Shown here: positions 1-5,436 of the stretch, piece after piece
Layout: each line of letters begins with the position of its first letter
Position numbering within the stretch: position 1 is the stretch's first letter
DNA from: an uncultured Clostridia bacterium
GTDB taxonomy: Bacteria > Bacillota > Clostridia > Oscillospirales > CAG-272
Length of the DNA: 5,524 nt
NCBI GenBank assembly: GCA_946615525.1
Contig: CAMOHW010000065.1
Coordinates: 1 to 5,524, forward strand
Direction of reading: 5' to 3'
Program-made: the position numbers and the translations under genes
The notes under the pieces: generated by a model
Told to the model about the DNA's origin: nothing
What the model saw: the letters and a program-made list of their open reading frames with translations, nothing else
Databases searched by the model: none

Positions 1-1316
1 CCGTAGCCGTCCATCCAGGTGACGGTGTAGAGGCGGTCGGACCGGTTCCACTGCGCGGTATAGGTCACATTTTTGGTAACGGTTGCCGCCAAAGCGGGCG
101 ACCAACCGATAAAATCATAGCAATATTGTTCGTCTTGCCAGGATTCCGGAACGGTCGGGGCAATGTTTGCTCCGTAGTCAAGAAGTTGCAGGATCGGCTC
201 TCCATGCCCCAAGTCCCAGGTGACGGTGTATTGATTGACCGTTGCAACCCAGATTGCGGTATAGGTCACCTCTCCGGATACCGTTTGAATCTCGGGCGAC
301 CAGCTGGCAAAGGTATAGGTATATTGCGCGTTGGCTGGGCGATTGGGATTGGCGGGTTTTTGGGGCGTTGTGCCAAAGGAAAGCACTTCTTCATAGACGG
401 TGCCGCCATCATAGCCGTTCTTCCAGGTAACGGTATAACTGCGGGTGGTGGTCTGCCATACCGCGGTATAGGTCACACTGCCGGTAACGGCATCCAGCGA
501 GGTCCCTTTGGGAATGACCGTTTCGCCGTTGTCTTTTCTCCAACCGGCAAAATCGTAGGTGAATTGCGCGTCGGCCTTGCGCGTTGGAACGCCGTGAGTC
601 GGAATTGTGCCATAGGAAAGCGTTTGTTGCTCGTTCTCGCTACCGTTATCCAAATTCCAGGTGACGGGATAGGAACGCAGAACCGGAGTCCAGATTGCCT
701 GATAGGTAATGTCTTCGGTCGCGTTTACAACCGCAGGCGACCAACCGGCAAAAGTATAAGTATATTGCGCGTCGGCAGGGCGGTCGGGATCGGTGTGCGC
801 CGGCTTTTCGCCGTATGCGACCCAAACGGGGTCTTCTTCGGGCGCGCCGTCATAGCCGAGGTCCCATGTCACGGCGCAGAACAGCGGAAAACGGTTCCAA
901 ATTGCGGTATAGGTCTTCTCTCCGGTCACAGGACCAATGGTCGCGTTCCAACCGGCAAAGAGGTAAAAATAGGTTTCGTCATCCGGCCGCGTCGGGTCGG
1001 CGGGCTTTTGGGGCGTCTGCCCGTATGCCACCGGAATCTTGATCTCCTCGGCTCCCTCGTAATCCGGATCCCAGGTGACGGTGTATTCCCGGTCCTTGCG
1101 CGAAAAAACGGGATAGAGTGAAAGATCTTCCGTAATTTCTTTGGTCAGGTCCAGCGGCTCGGTCGAACCGTGCGTAGCCCAGCCGCAGAAAGTATAATCA
1201 TATTGCGTTGTTTGATAATCGTCCAGCACCGGCGAAGATTCCGGCACAGTTTGATACTCCAATCCCGTGCGCTGAAGTTCGGTCCCGTCGGCTTGATAAA
1301 AGATGACGGTGCGCTT
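1..1316 (-). repeat. Tandem InlB/Listeria-Bacteroides-type repeat units
   Basis: These are protein-coding repeats inside the large secreted protein. Unit boundaries, taken at the first aromatic of the Y-x-V-T-W motif, are 1316-1086 (divergent first unit, with VIFYQ in place of YTVTW), 1085-882, 881-672, 671-438, 437-231, 230-30 and 29-1 (cut by the edge). Complete units are 77, 68, 70, 78, 69 and 67 residues. Each runs YTVTW, an acidic or Gly-rich turn, YGxxP, a Pro/Arg/Asp-rich loop, QYTYTFAGW, then TYTAxW. The 78-residue unit carries an extra segment around PKGTSL. Family assignment is from motif recognition, not a profile search. Confidence 0.9.
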
Positions 1317-3029
1317 GTTTTGGTAGGTGACGGTCTTGGTAACCGTTTGGGTCAGCGTAAGCGTTTGCGCGCTGCCCCTTGCCGTCCTCTCGGGGAGAAG
1401 TCCCGCGTCGTATTGCGCGACCAATTCCTGCTCCCTTTCGGTCAGTTCCGGGTTTTCGGGTTCGTTGCCGGGGGCTTCGACCGGGTCCGGCTCCTGCGGT
1501 TTAACAGGTTGGCTCACCTCTTGCGGCGGAGTGGGCGCTTGCGTTGGGCGAGCTTCTTCCGGCTGCGGCACAACGGTCGGTGCGACCGGTTCGACCGGCT
1601 CTGCCGCGGGGCAGAAAATGCCGCCCGGAGCAGCAGAATCGGTGTCTGCCGGGCGCAAGGCAGGTTCCACCAGATCTCCGATCTTTTTTTTCGTCGTCTG
1701 CGGATACTGCATGGGAAGTTCCAGGGAAAGATCAACGGTGTGCGTGCCTCCGCTATCCCTCAAAAGCGCTTGCAAAACATACAACTGGGCAAGGAATTGC
1801 TGAAAATGCGGAACTTTTTCCAGGTAGTTTACGCCCATATATTGCCGGACGCCGGCGACACCGTAAATCGAATTGATCTTATCATACAGCGTCCACATAT
1901 TCTCGCATAGATCCACATAGATCTCGGAATACACGGCAAAAAGCGCCTGCTTCTTTTCAAACTCCGAAGAATAGTGTGCGCTTCTTGCATTGGCATATCT
2001 TGTCAAAAGGTCGCGCACATTTTTCGTTGCCTGTTTTGCGGGCTTTACCGTATCTTTTTGGCTGATGCCGGCATAGGTCATGCTGGAACTCAAAACCGTG
2101 TCAACCGTTCCGCCCATCAGACTGGGATAGAAGCACCAATCGTTGCCGTCGGTAGTCGGTGTGAACATGACCTCCATGATGGCAAGGCAGGAATCTATGG
2201 TTTTCATGGTTTGGACGTTGGTATTGTATTCGTCCTTGGCGGCCAGGTAGTTGGCAAAATCGATCCCGTATTGATCGTATTGCTCCCAGGCGGCGGAAAG
2301 CACGAGATATGCTTCCATGTTCTGTTCATACTGCGCCCGGGCACTAAGATAGTTGTTATATGCCAATTGCTGCGTTTGCCAGCGCGTGTAATCCTTTTGG
2401 TATTTTTCGAGCGCCTGGCAATAGGCGTTATAAAGCGCCTCCCGCGCTTCCCAATCGGCGTGGGCATCCAGTTTTTCGCGCAGTGCCTTTGCCTCCGGGA
2501 AGGCGCCGGTCAAAATGGTATCGGCGGTTTCCGCCGAAAGGACGACCGACCAGGCATAATTTACGCAAACTTCTACCGTATCCGAATGCCAAAGATCGGA
2601 ATAGGTATAGGAATACGCGTTGCCGCTCTTTACAAGCGGTTGTGCCTGACCGTTTGCTTTGCAGACCGTTTGCGGGATCCAGACGATCTCCTCGCCGTTT
2701 TGCGCGGAATAGGAAAAGGGCAGCGCCGAAATCGTCAGCGTTCCCGCCGTTTTGTCATAAGTTGAAGAGATCAGCCACTCGGAAAGCCCCGCGGTCGAAT
2801 AGGAGAGAGAAAACATATTCCGGGCACGCAGATAGGCGCGTTCAAAATCGGTCAGCGCGACCTCCTCGCCAAAGAGCAGATCAAACAGCTCGTCGGCATA
2901 AAAGGTCCGGTCGGTGTCATTGCCTTTGCCGTAGTGCAGGTCCTGACCTGCCGCCGCGACCGACAAAACGGGGAGCAACAAGACCAGTGCCAGCCCGATA
3001 CCAACCAAAAAACGAACCGCTTTTTTCAT
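1..3029 (-). CDS. Secreted InlB-type repeat surface protein (3' end beyond left edge)
   Basis: The frame is open for 1009 codons from the ATG at 3029 to the left edge with no stop, so the C-terminus is missing. The start is supported by a purine-rich RBS 7 nt upstream and a signal peptide: MKKAVRF, a hydrophobic core at residues 8-24, and probable cleavage after Ala25-Ala27. Residues 28-175 match no family I recognise and look beta-rich at about 95-165. Residues 176-290 and 330-425 look helical, with Tyr/Trp/Phe in heptad positions; a Gly/Pro-containing stretch (290-330) separates them. Residues 456-530 are a Pro/Glu/Gln linker. From residue 572 there are tandem 67-78-residue units with the signatures YTVTW, YGxxP, FAGW and TYTAxW, matching the InlB B-repeat/Listeria-Bacteroides repeat family (Flg_new). 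Ten cysteines are scattered through the protein. A surface or adhesion role is inferred from the repeats and signal peptide. Any anchor (LPXTG, SLH or transmembrane) would lie off the window. Confidence 0.9.
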   Translation of the reverse strand, partial: MKKAVRFLVGIGLALVLLLPVLSVAAAGQDLHYGKGNDTDRTFYADELFDLLFGEEVALTDFERAYLRARNMFSLSYSTAGLSEWLISSTYDKTAGTLTISALPFSYSAQNGEEIVWIPQTVCKANGQAQPLVKSGNAYSYTYSDLWHSDTVEVCVNYAWSVVLSAETADTILTGAFPEAKALREKLDAHADWEAREALYNAYCQALEKYQKDYTRWQTQQLAYNNYLSARAQYEQNMEAYLVLSAAWEQYDQYGIDFANYLAAKDEYNTNVQTMKTIDSCLAIMEVMFTPTTDGNDWCFYPSLMGGTVDTVLSSSMTYAGISQKDTVKPAKQATKNVRDLLTRYANARSAHYSSEFEKKQALFAVYSEIYVDLCENMWTLYDKINSIYGVAGVRQYMGVNYLEKVPHFQQFLAQLYVLQALLRDSGGTHTVDLSLELPMQYPQTTKKKIGDLVEPALRPADTDSAAPGGIFCPAAEPVEPVAPTVVPQPEEARPTQAPTPPQEVSQPVKPQEPDPVEAPGNEPENPELTEREQELVAQYDAGLLPERTARGSAQTLTLTQTVTKTVTYQNKRTVIFYQADGTELQRTGLEYQTVPESSPVLDDYQTTQYDYTFCGWATHGSTEPLDLTKEITEDLSLYPVFSRKDREYTVTWDPDYEGAEEIKIPVAYGQTPQKPADPTRPDDETYFYLFAGWNATIGPVTGEKTYTAIWNRFPLFCAVTWDLGYDGAPEEDPVWVAYGEKPAHTDPDRPADAQYTYTFAGWSPAVVNATEDITYQAIWTPVLRSYPVTWNLDNGSENEQQTLSYGTIPTHGVPTRKADAQFTYDFAGWRKDNGETVIPKGTSLDAVTGSVTYTAVWQTTTRSYTVTWKNGYDGGTVYEEVLSFGTTPQKPANPNRPANAQYTYTFASWSPEIQTVSGEVTYTAIWVATVNQYTVTWDLGHGEPILQLLDYGANIAPTVPESWQDEQYCYDFIGWSPALAATVTKNVTYTAQWNRSDRLYTVTWMDGY
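1440..1664 (-). other. Pro/Glu-rich linker of the repeat protein (residues 456-530)
   Basis: About 75 residues dominated by Pro, Glu, Gln, Ala and Val, with runs such as EPVEPVAP and PTPPQEVSQP. It joins the helical N-terminal half to the beta-repeat stalk. Such segments are usually extended and flexible, and are common as spacers in Gram-positive surface proteins. The spacer role is inferred from composition and position. Confidence 0.75.
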
Positions 3030-3036
3030 GCGTTTT

Positions 3037-3046
3037 CTCCCCCTTT
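3037..3046 (-). promoter_or_regulatory. RBS of the repeat-protein gene
   Basis: Read on the minus strand the site is AAAGGGGGAG, ending 7 nt before the ATG at 3029. It fixes that ATG as the start, together with the signal peptide that begins there. Confidence 0.8.
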
Positions 3047-3078
3047 CTGCCATAAAGCATATTACTCTTATTTTAATT

Positions 3079-3107
3079 ATTTTAGCATATCAAGATATAA
3101 AAGTCAA
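3079..3107 (-). promoter_or_regulatory. Sigma-A-type promoter of the repeat-protein gene
   Basis: On the minus strand, TTGACT (3107-3102) is followed by a 17-bp spacer and TAAAAT (3084-3079). Transcription would begin near 3072, leaving a leader of about 43 nt before the ATG at 3029. The promoter lies between the csp terminator and this gene, so the repeat protein is expected to be transcribed independently of csp. Confidence 0.82.
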
Positions 3108-3116
3108 GTTGTTTTG

Positions 3117-3132
3117 TCCGGAAAAATCCGGA
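3117..3132. repeat. Inverted repeat TCCGGA-N4-TCCGGA upstream of the -35
   Basis: Two copies of the palindromic hexamer TCCGGA are separated by AAAA and end 9 bp upstream of the repeat-protein -35 box. The inner 13 bp (3119-3131) recurs exactly at 3452-3464 in the csp leader. An operator role is possible but not shown. Confidence 0.5.
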
Positions 3133-3136
3133 AAAC

Positions 3137-3169
3137 AAAAAGAGGGCGCCCGCAGGCGTCCTCTTTTTT
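3137..3169 (-). terminator. Intrinsic terminator of csp
   Basis: On the minus strand the hairpin GAGG-A-CGCC / GGCG-C-CCTC (3163-3142) has a TGCG loop and one A/C mismatch. It is followed by TTTTTGTTTT and preceded by a run of A. It begins about 18 nt after the csp stop codon. The flanking A and T runs are symmetric enough that it could also work on the plus strand. Confidence 0.85.
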
Positions 3170-3181
3170 GGCAAAACCGAA

Positions 3182-3394
3182 TTACGCGGGAATCACGTTC
3201 ACGGCGCGGAGTTTTGCACTGTTTTTGGGATCGGGTTCGGTATCGAACGTGACCTTCTGACCTTCGGTAAGGGTCTTGAAGCCTTCGACCTGAATCGCCG
3301 AGAAATGGACAAACACATCATCGCCGCCGTTGTCGTTGGAAATGAAGCCGTAGCCCTTTTCAGCGTTGAACCACTTGACTGTACCGGTGTTCAC
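3182..3394 (-). CDS. csp: Cold-shock domain protein, CspA family
   Basis: A 70-residue single cold-shock (OB-fold) domain that binds single-stranded RNA and DNA in the cytoplasm; the family melts mRNA secondary structure and helps translation at low temperature. Visible motifs are [14 protein letters not shown] at residues 5-18 (containing RNP1, KGYGFI) and VFVHFSAI at 27-34 (RNP2), with a normal-length C-terminal strand ending [10 protein letters not shown]. The start is the GTG at 3394, because AGGAGG sits 8 nt upstream and the N-terminus VNTGTVKWF matches the family. The in-frame ATG at 3511 lies inside the promoter, upstream of the expected transcription start, so it cannot be used. The gene is monocistronic, with its own promoter, a leader of about 100 nt and a terminator. 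The paralogue cannot be specified. Confidence 0.97.
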   Translation of the reverse strand: MNTGTVKWFNAEKGYGFISNDNGGDDVFVHFSAIQVEGFKTLTEGQKVTFDTEPDPKNSAKLRAVNVIPA

Positions 3395-3402
3395 TCTGGG
3401 TA

Positions 3403-3408
3403 CCTCCT
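3403..3408 (-). promoter_or_regulatory. RBS of csp (decides the GTG start)
   Basis: A perfect AGGAGG on the minus strand, 8 nt before GTG 3394. No other start codon in the frame has a comparable site at this distance. Its last G overlaps one arm of an inverted repeat (see the csp leader). Confidence 0.9.
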
Positions 3409-3451
3409 GCAAATATTTCGTACCCGGAGAAAAGACAAAATCCAAATCGCA

Positions 3452-3464
3452 CGGAAAAATCCGG
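3452..3464. repeat. Second copy of the 13-bp near-palindrome, in the csp leader
   Basis: The plus-strand sequence CGGAAAAATCCGG matches 3119-3131 exactly. Here it lies about 31-43 nt downstream of the expected csp transcription start, and its CCGGA arm also takes part in the leader pairing. Confidence 0.5.
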
Positions 3465-3501
3465 GCGACGCAGAGTTGAGATCCATCGCGAATACGGGAA
3501 C

Positions 3502-3530
3502 AGTATAACACACTTTGCCCTGCCCGTCAA
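3502..3530 (-). promoter_or_regulatory. Strong extended -10 sigma-A promoter of csp
   Basis: On the minus strand, TTGACG (3530-3525) is followed by a 17-bp spacer and TATACT (3507-3502), with an extended -10 TGT directly before the hexamer. Expected transcription start is near 3495. It is the best promoter match in the window, in keeping with the usual high expression of cold-shock proteins. Confidence 0.9.
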
Positions 3531-3624
3531 TAGGTTTTTGTAATTTTTTGGTTGCGTTGCCAAAATATTTTTCCCGTTTTTTCGCCGCAAAAACCGTTGC
3601 GTTTTCTTTTTTTGACAAGCGCCG

Positions 3625-3647
3625 AAAAAAAGCGACAGGCACCCGTC
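3625..3647 (-). terminator. Probable short terminator of the HAD hydrolase gene
   Basis: On the minus strand, GACGG-GTGC-CTGTC (3647-3634, one G-U pair) is followed by GC and seven T (3631-3625). It begins 2 nt after the HAD stop codon. The stem is only 5 bp, so efficiency is uncertain. Confidence 0.5.
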
Positions 3648-3649
3648 TT

Positions 3650-4318
3650 TTACTTTTGGCGGAGTGAAAAACCGGGGAAATACTCCCCAAGCGGAATCTT
3701 GACCGCGCTCTCGTAGATGGCGAGGGGGTGTACTTTTTCCAGCGTTGCTCTTGCCTGGTGACCGCAGGTGAGAAGCAGAATATCGCCACCCATAGCGGAC
3801 GCGCTTTCGGCATCGTGATCGGTGTCGCCAACCATCAGCGGAAGGGCGTCCGGGTTGCGCCGTTTCCACTCCCGCGCAAGGTCTGCTTTCCCGTAGGCAT
3901 GGTGAGTGTCGGCTCCGAGGATCTCATCAAACAGATCGGCGATCCCCAAAAAGCGCAACTGCTCCAAAAGCATTTCCCGCTTGGTCGCCGAGAGCAAGAT
4001 CTGCGGAATGCCCGAATCCTTTACCGCGCGCAACACCTCTACAATGCCTTCGTAAACCGGTGCCTCTTCTTTTTGGCTGTTGTAATCGTTCATCCATTCG
4101 TCGGCAAGGACCGAAAATGAGATTTTGGAAAAATCAAACCCCAATCTTGCGTAGTAATCAATGACCGGAAAGCCGAAAACCGCCCGATAGGCGTCCTTGC
4201 CCGAAAGCAGGGGCAAGCCGTAGTGTTGCAACAGGCGATTGGTAATATCAACGTCATAGGCAACGTCATCCAGAATGGTGCCGTTAAAATCCCAAATCAA
4301 GTGTGTATAGCGTTTCAT
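3650..4318 (-). CDS. HAD-superfamily hydrolase (phosphatase-like)
   Basis: A 222-residue cytoplasmic protein with the HAD core in order. Motif I is DFNGT at residues 10-14 (nucleophile Asp10), motif II is LLSAT with Ser110, motif III is Lys144 in AYGKADLA, and motif IV is GDTDHD at 164-169 with Asp165 and Asp169. A helical C1-type cap lies at about 20-90. Length and layout fit phosphoglycolate-phosphatase-like enzymes, which hydrolyse small phosphomonoesters through an aspartyl-phosphate; the substrate cannot be read from the sequence. The second Asp of the usual DxDGT motif, the general acid/base, is Asn12. ATG 4318 is chosen because MKRYTHLIWDFNGT is the normal distance to motif I; the nearest purine-rich site (GAAAGG) is a rather distant 14 nt away. 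I see no convincing promoter in the 136-bp divergent gap to the SleB-type gene. Confidence 0.92.
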   Translation of the reverse strand: MKRYTHLIWDFNGTILDDVAYDVDITNRLLQHYGLPLLSGKDAYRAVFGFPVIDYYARLGFDFSKISFSVLADEWMNDYNSQKEEAPVYEGIVEVLRAVKDSGIPQILLSATKREMLLEQLRFLGIADLFDEILGADTHHAYGKADLAREWKRRNPDALPLMVGDTDHDAESASAMGGDILLLTCGHQARATLEKVHPLAIYESAVKIPLGEYFPGFSLRQK

Positions 4319-4394
4319 TTTTATTGTGATGCCTTTCTTTTCCTGCTTTTTGGAAAGACTGTTTTTCCTTTCCTCTTTTGCCGGAAAGTGTGGG

Positions 4395-4424
4395 TTGCGC
4401 GACCGCGCGCCGGTATGTTAAAAT
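4395..4424 (+). promoter_or_regulatory. Extended -10 promoter of the SleB-type hydrolase gene
   Basis: TTGCGC (4395-4400) is followed by an 18-bp spacer and TAAAAT (4419-4424), with an extended -10 TGT just before it. Transcription would start near 4431, about 24 nt before the ATG. The -35 is weak. The spacer is G+C-rich and, together with the -35, contains the inverted repeat GCGCG-N4-CGCGC (4397-4410). It resembles a sigma-A promoter rather than the sporulation consensus forms I know. Confidence 0.65.
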
Positions 4425-4454
4425 GGGAGTACCTCAAAGAAAGGAGTTTTCCCC

Positions 4455-5297
4455 ATGAACATCAAAAAAAAGGTCCTGCTGTTTCTGGTTGCGGCGACTT
4501 TGCTGTTCGGGCAAGCGGGATTGTTTGCCGCTTCCGCCGAGCCGCCCGGGGGCATTGTTACCCCGGTCTATCTGGAAAGGACGGAGGTGCTTTCCGGCGA
4601 ATGCCTGCGAATTGACGGAACGACCTATGTTCCGCTGCGCAAATTCTGCGCGCTGTTCGGCGCCAATGACATTGCCTGGAACGCCTGGACCAAGACCGCT
4701 ACCGTGACCGCCGAAAACCTCTCCATGACGGTGCGGACCGGTAATGTTTACATCCAAGCAAACGGACATTATTTTTATACCGTTGGTGCAATACTCAACA
4801 TTGCCGGGTCGCTTTATGTGCCCATTCGTCCCCTTGCCCGCGCCTTTGCGCTGGACCTGGGATGGGACGCGAGCGCTTGCGCCGTCCGGCTCTCCCGCAC
4901 CGGCAGAAGCACCGTGGAACAGGCAAATTATGACGCCGACACCCTCTACTGGCTCTCGCGCATCATTTCCGCCGAGGCACGGGGCGAGTCTTTGGAAGGA
5001 CAGATCGCCGTTGGGAACGTGGTTTACAACCGCGTTGCCTCCCGCGAGTTTCCAAACACCGTTTGGGGCGTGATCTTCGATCGAAAATACGGCACGCAGT
5101 TCTCGCCGGTGTCCTTTGGCACCATTTACGATGCCCCTTCGGCAAGCGCGGTGATTGCGGCAAAGATTTGTATGGAAGGATATACGCTCTCGGATCAGGC
5201 GCTCTATTTCGTCAATCCGCGCCTGGCGACCAGTACCTGGATCCAGCGCGCACGTCCCTACCTGTTTACCATCGGCAACCATCAATTTTACGCATAA
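4455..5297 (+). CDS. Secreted SleB/CwlJ-type cell-wall hydrolase with copper-amine-oxidase-like N-terminal domain
   Basis: A 280-residue exported protein. Signal peptide: MNIKKK, a hydrophobic core to about residue 24, and probable cleavage after ASA at residue 28. Residues 36-147 contain two units of the copper amine oxidase N-terminal-like domain, marked by TTYVPLRKFCALFGA with AWNAWTKTATV, and SLYVPIRPLARAFAL with GWDASACAVRL. In Firmicutes this domain is a common non-enzymatic module of cell-envelope proteins. Residues 160-280 are a Hydrolase_2 (SleB) domain: SAEARGE (172-178, probable catalytic Glu174), GQIAVGNVVYNRV, FPNTVWGVIF, ALYFVNP, STWI and IGNHQFYA at the C-terminus. The family cleaves spore-cortex or cell-wall peptidoglycan. 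AGGAG lies 8 nt before ATG 4455. Unlike classical SleB, it lacks a PG_binding_1 domain. The spore role is inferred; vegetative wall turnover is equally possible. Confidence 0.93.
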   Translation: MNIKKKVLLFLVAATLLFGQAGLFAASAEPPGGIVTPVYLERTEVLSGECLRIDGTTYVPLRKFCALFGANDIAWNAWTKTATVTAENLSMTVRTGNVYIQANGHYFYTVGAILNIAGSLYVPIRPLARAFALDLGWDASACAVRLSRTGRSTVEQANYDADTLYWLSRIISAEARGESLEGQIAVGNVVYNRVASREFPNTVWGVIFDRKYGTQFSPVSFGTIYDAPSASAVIAAKICMEGYTLSDQALYFVNPRLATSTWIQRARPYLFTIGNHQFYA

Positions 5298-5408
5298 AGG
5301 CCGTCCTGCGCCACACCTGCCGTCCGGTTCCGACATATACTGACAATGGCAGGAACAGCGGACAGACGCCCTGCTCCTGCTCGGCACAGCAAAAAAGAAA
5401 AAATCTTT
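5298..5408. other. Intergenic segment with several alternative stems, no gene seen
   Basis: About 110 bp between the SleB-type stop codon and its terminator hairpin, with no supported ORF. CCTGCC (5316-5321) can pair with GGCAGG (5348-5353), and GCAGGA (5349-5354) with TCCTGC (5375-5380). GTCCGGTTCC (5322-5331) can pair with GGAAC-AG-CGGAC (5352-5363) around a 2-nt bulge. These exclude one another. No function can be assigned. Confidence 0.4.
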
Positions 5409-5436
5409 CCGCCCGACCGGTGTCGGGCGGTTTTTT
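5409..5436 (+). terminator. Strong intrinsic terminator after the SleB-type gene, possibly bidirectional
   Basis: CCGCCCGAC-CGGT-GTCGGGCGG is a perfect 9-bp G+C-rich stem (5409-5430) followed by six T (5431-5436). On the minus strand the same hairpin follows the rlmH stop codon and is trailed, after AAAGA, by TTTTTTCTTTTTT (5403-5391), so it may serve both convergent genes. Confidence 0.93.

Larger units (their letters stand above)
3395..3495 (-). promoter_or_regulatory. Long csp 5' leader with competing helices near the RBS
   Basis: The predicted start near 3495 leaves about 100 untranslated nt before GTG 3394. Three pairings can be drawn on the transcript. CCCGGA (3465-3460) pairs with UCCGGG (3428-3423), 6 bp. 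GGGUAC (3425-3420) pairs with GUACCC (3403-3398), 6 bp, placing the Shine-Dalgarno in the loop. CUCC (3429-3426) pairs with GGAG (3407-3404) of the Shine-Dalgarno itself. The middle element UCCGGGUAC is shared, so these helices exclude one another. E. coli cspA is known to have a long, temperature-responsive leader; a similar role here is inference. Confidence 0.5.

Noticed and set aside
1..1316. Regular spacing of about 200 bp suggesting a non-coding satellite or CRISPR-like array.
   Set aside because: Units are in frame, much longer than CRISPR repeats, vary in length by whole codons and encode a known surface-protein repeat.
126..2765. Three long plus-strand open frames (126-1121, 1170-1910, 1974-2765) opposite the repeat protein, in one common frame.
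   Set aside because: They are codon-for-codon antisense to the real gene, so stops appear only opposite TTA, CTA or TCA codons, which are rare there; the ends at 1121, 1910 and 2765 fall exactly opposite TCA, CTA and TCA. They have no good RBS and no recognisable domain.
3398..3429. H-type pseudoknot formed by CUCC:GGAG and GGGUAC:GUACCC together in the csp leader.
   Set aside because: Both connecting loops would be zero nucleotides long, which is sterically implausible; the pairings are better read as alternatives.
3395..3511. N-terminal extension of the cold-shock protein to the ATG at 3511.
   Set aside because: That ATG lies in the promoter spacer, upstream of the -10 box at 3507-3502 and of the expected transcription start near 3495, and the extension has no resemblance to the family. 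GTG 3394 has a perfect RBS.
3598..3640. A/T stem of CTTTTTTT with AAAAAAAG (minus strand) as the HAD terminator.
   Set aside because: A pure A/T stem lacks the G+C hairpin needed for intrinsic termination; the short GACGG/CTGTC hairpin directly after the stop codon is the better candidate.
3360..3869. Minus-strand ORFs of 169 and 146 codons overlapping the end of the HAD gene and the csp leader.
   Set aside because: They run out of frame through the HAD gene, its terminator and the csp promoter, and have no domain or RBS support.
4434..5387. 317-codon minus-strand ORF opposite the SleB-type gene.
   Set aside because: It is the antisense shadow of a gene with a signal peptide, two recognised domains, a promoter, an RBS and a terminator; its own translation shows no known motif.
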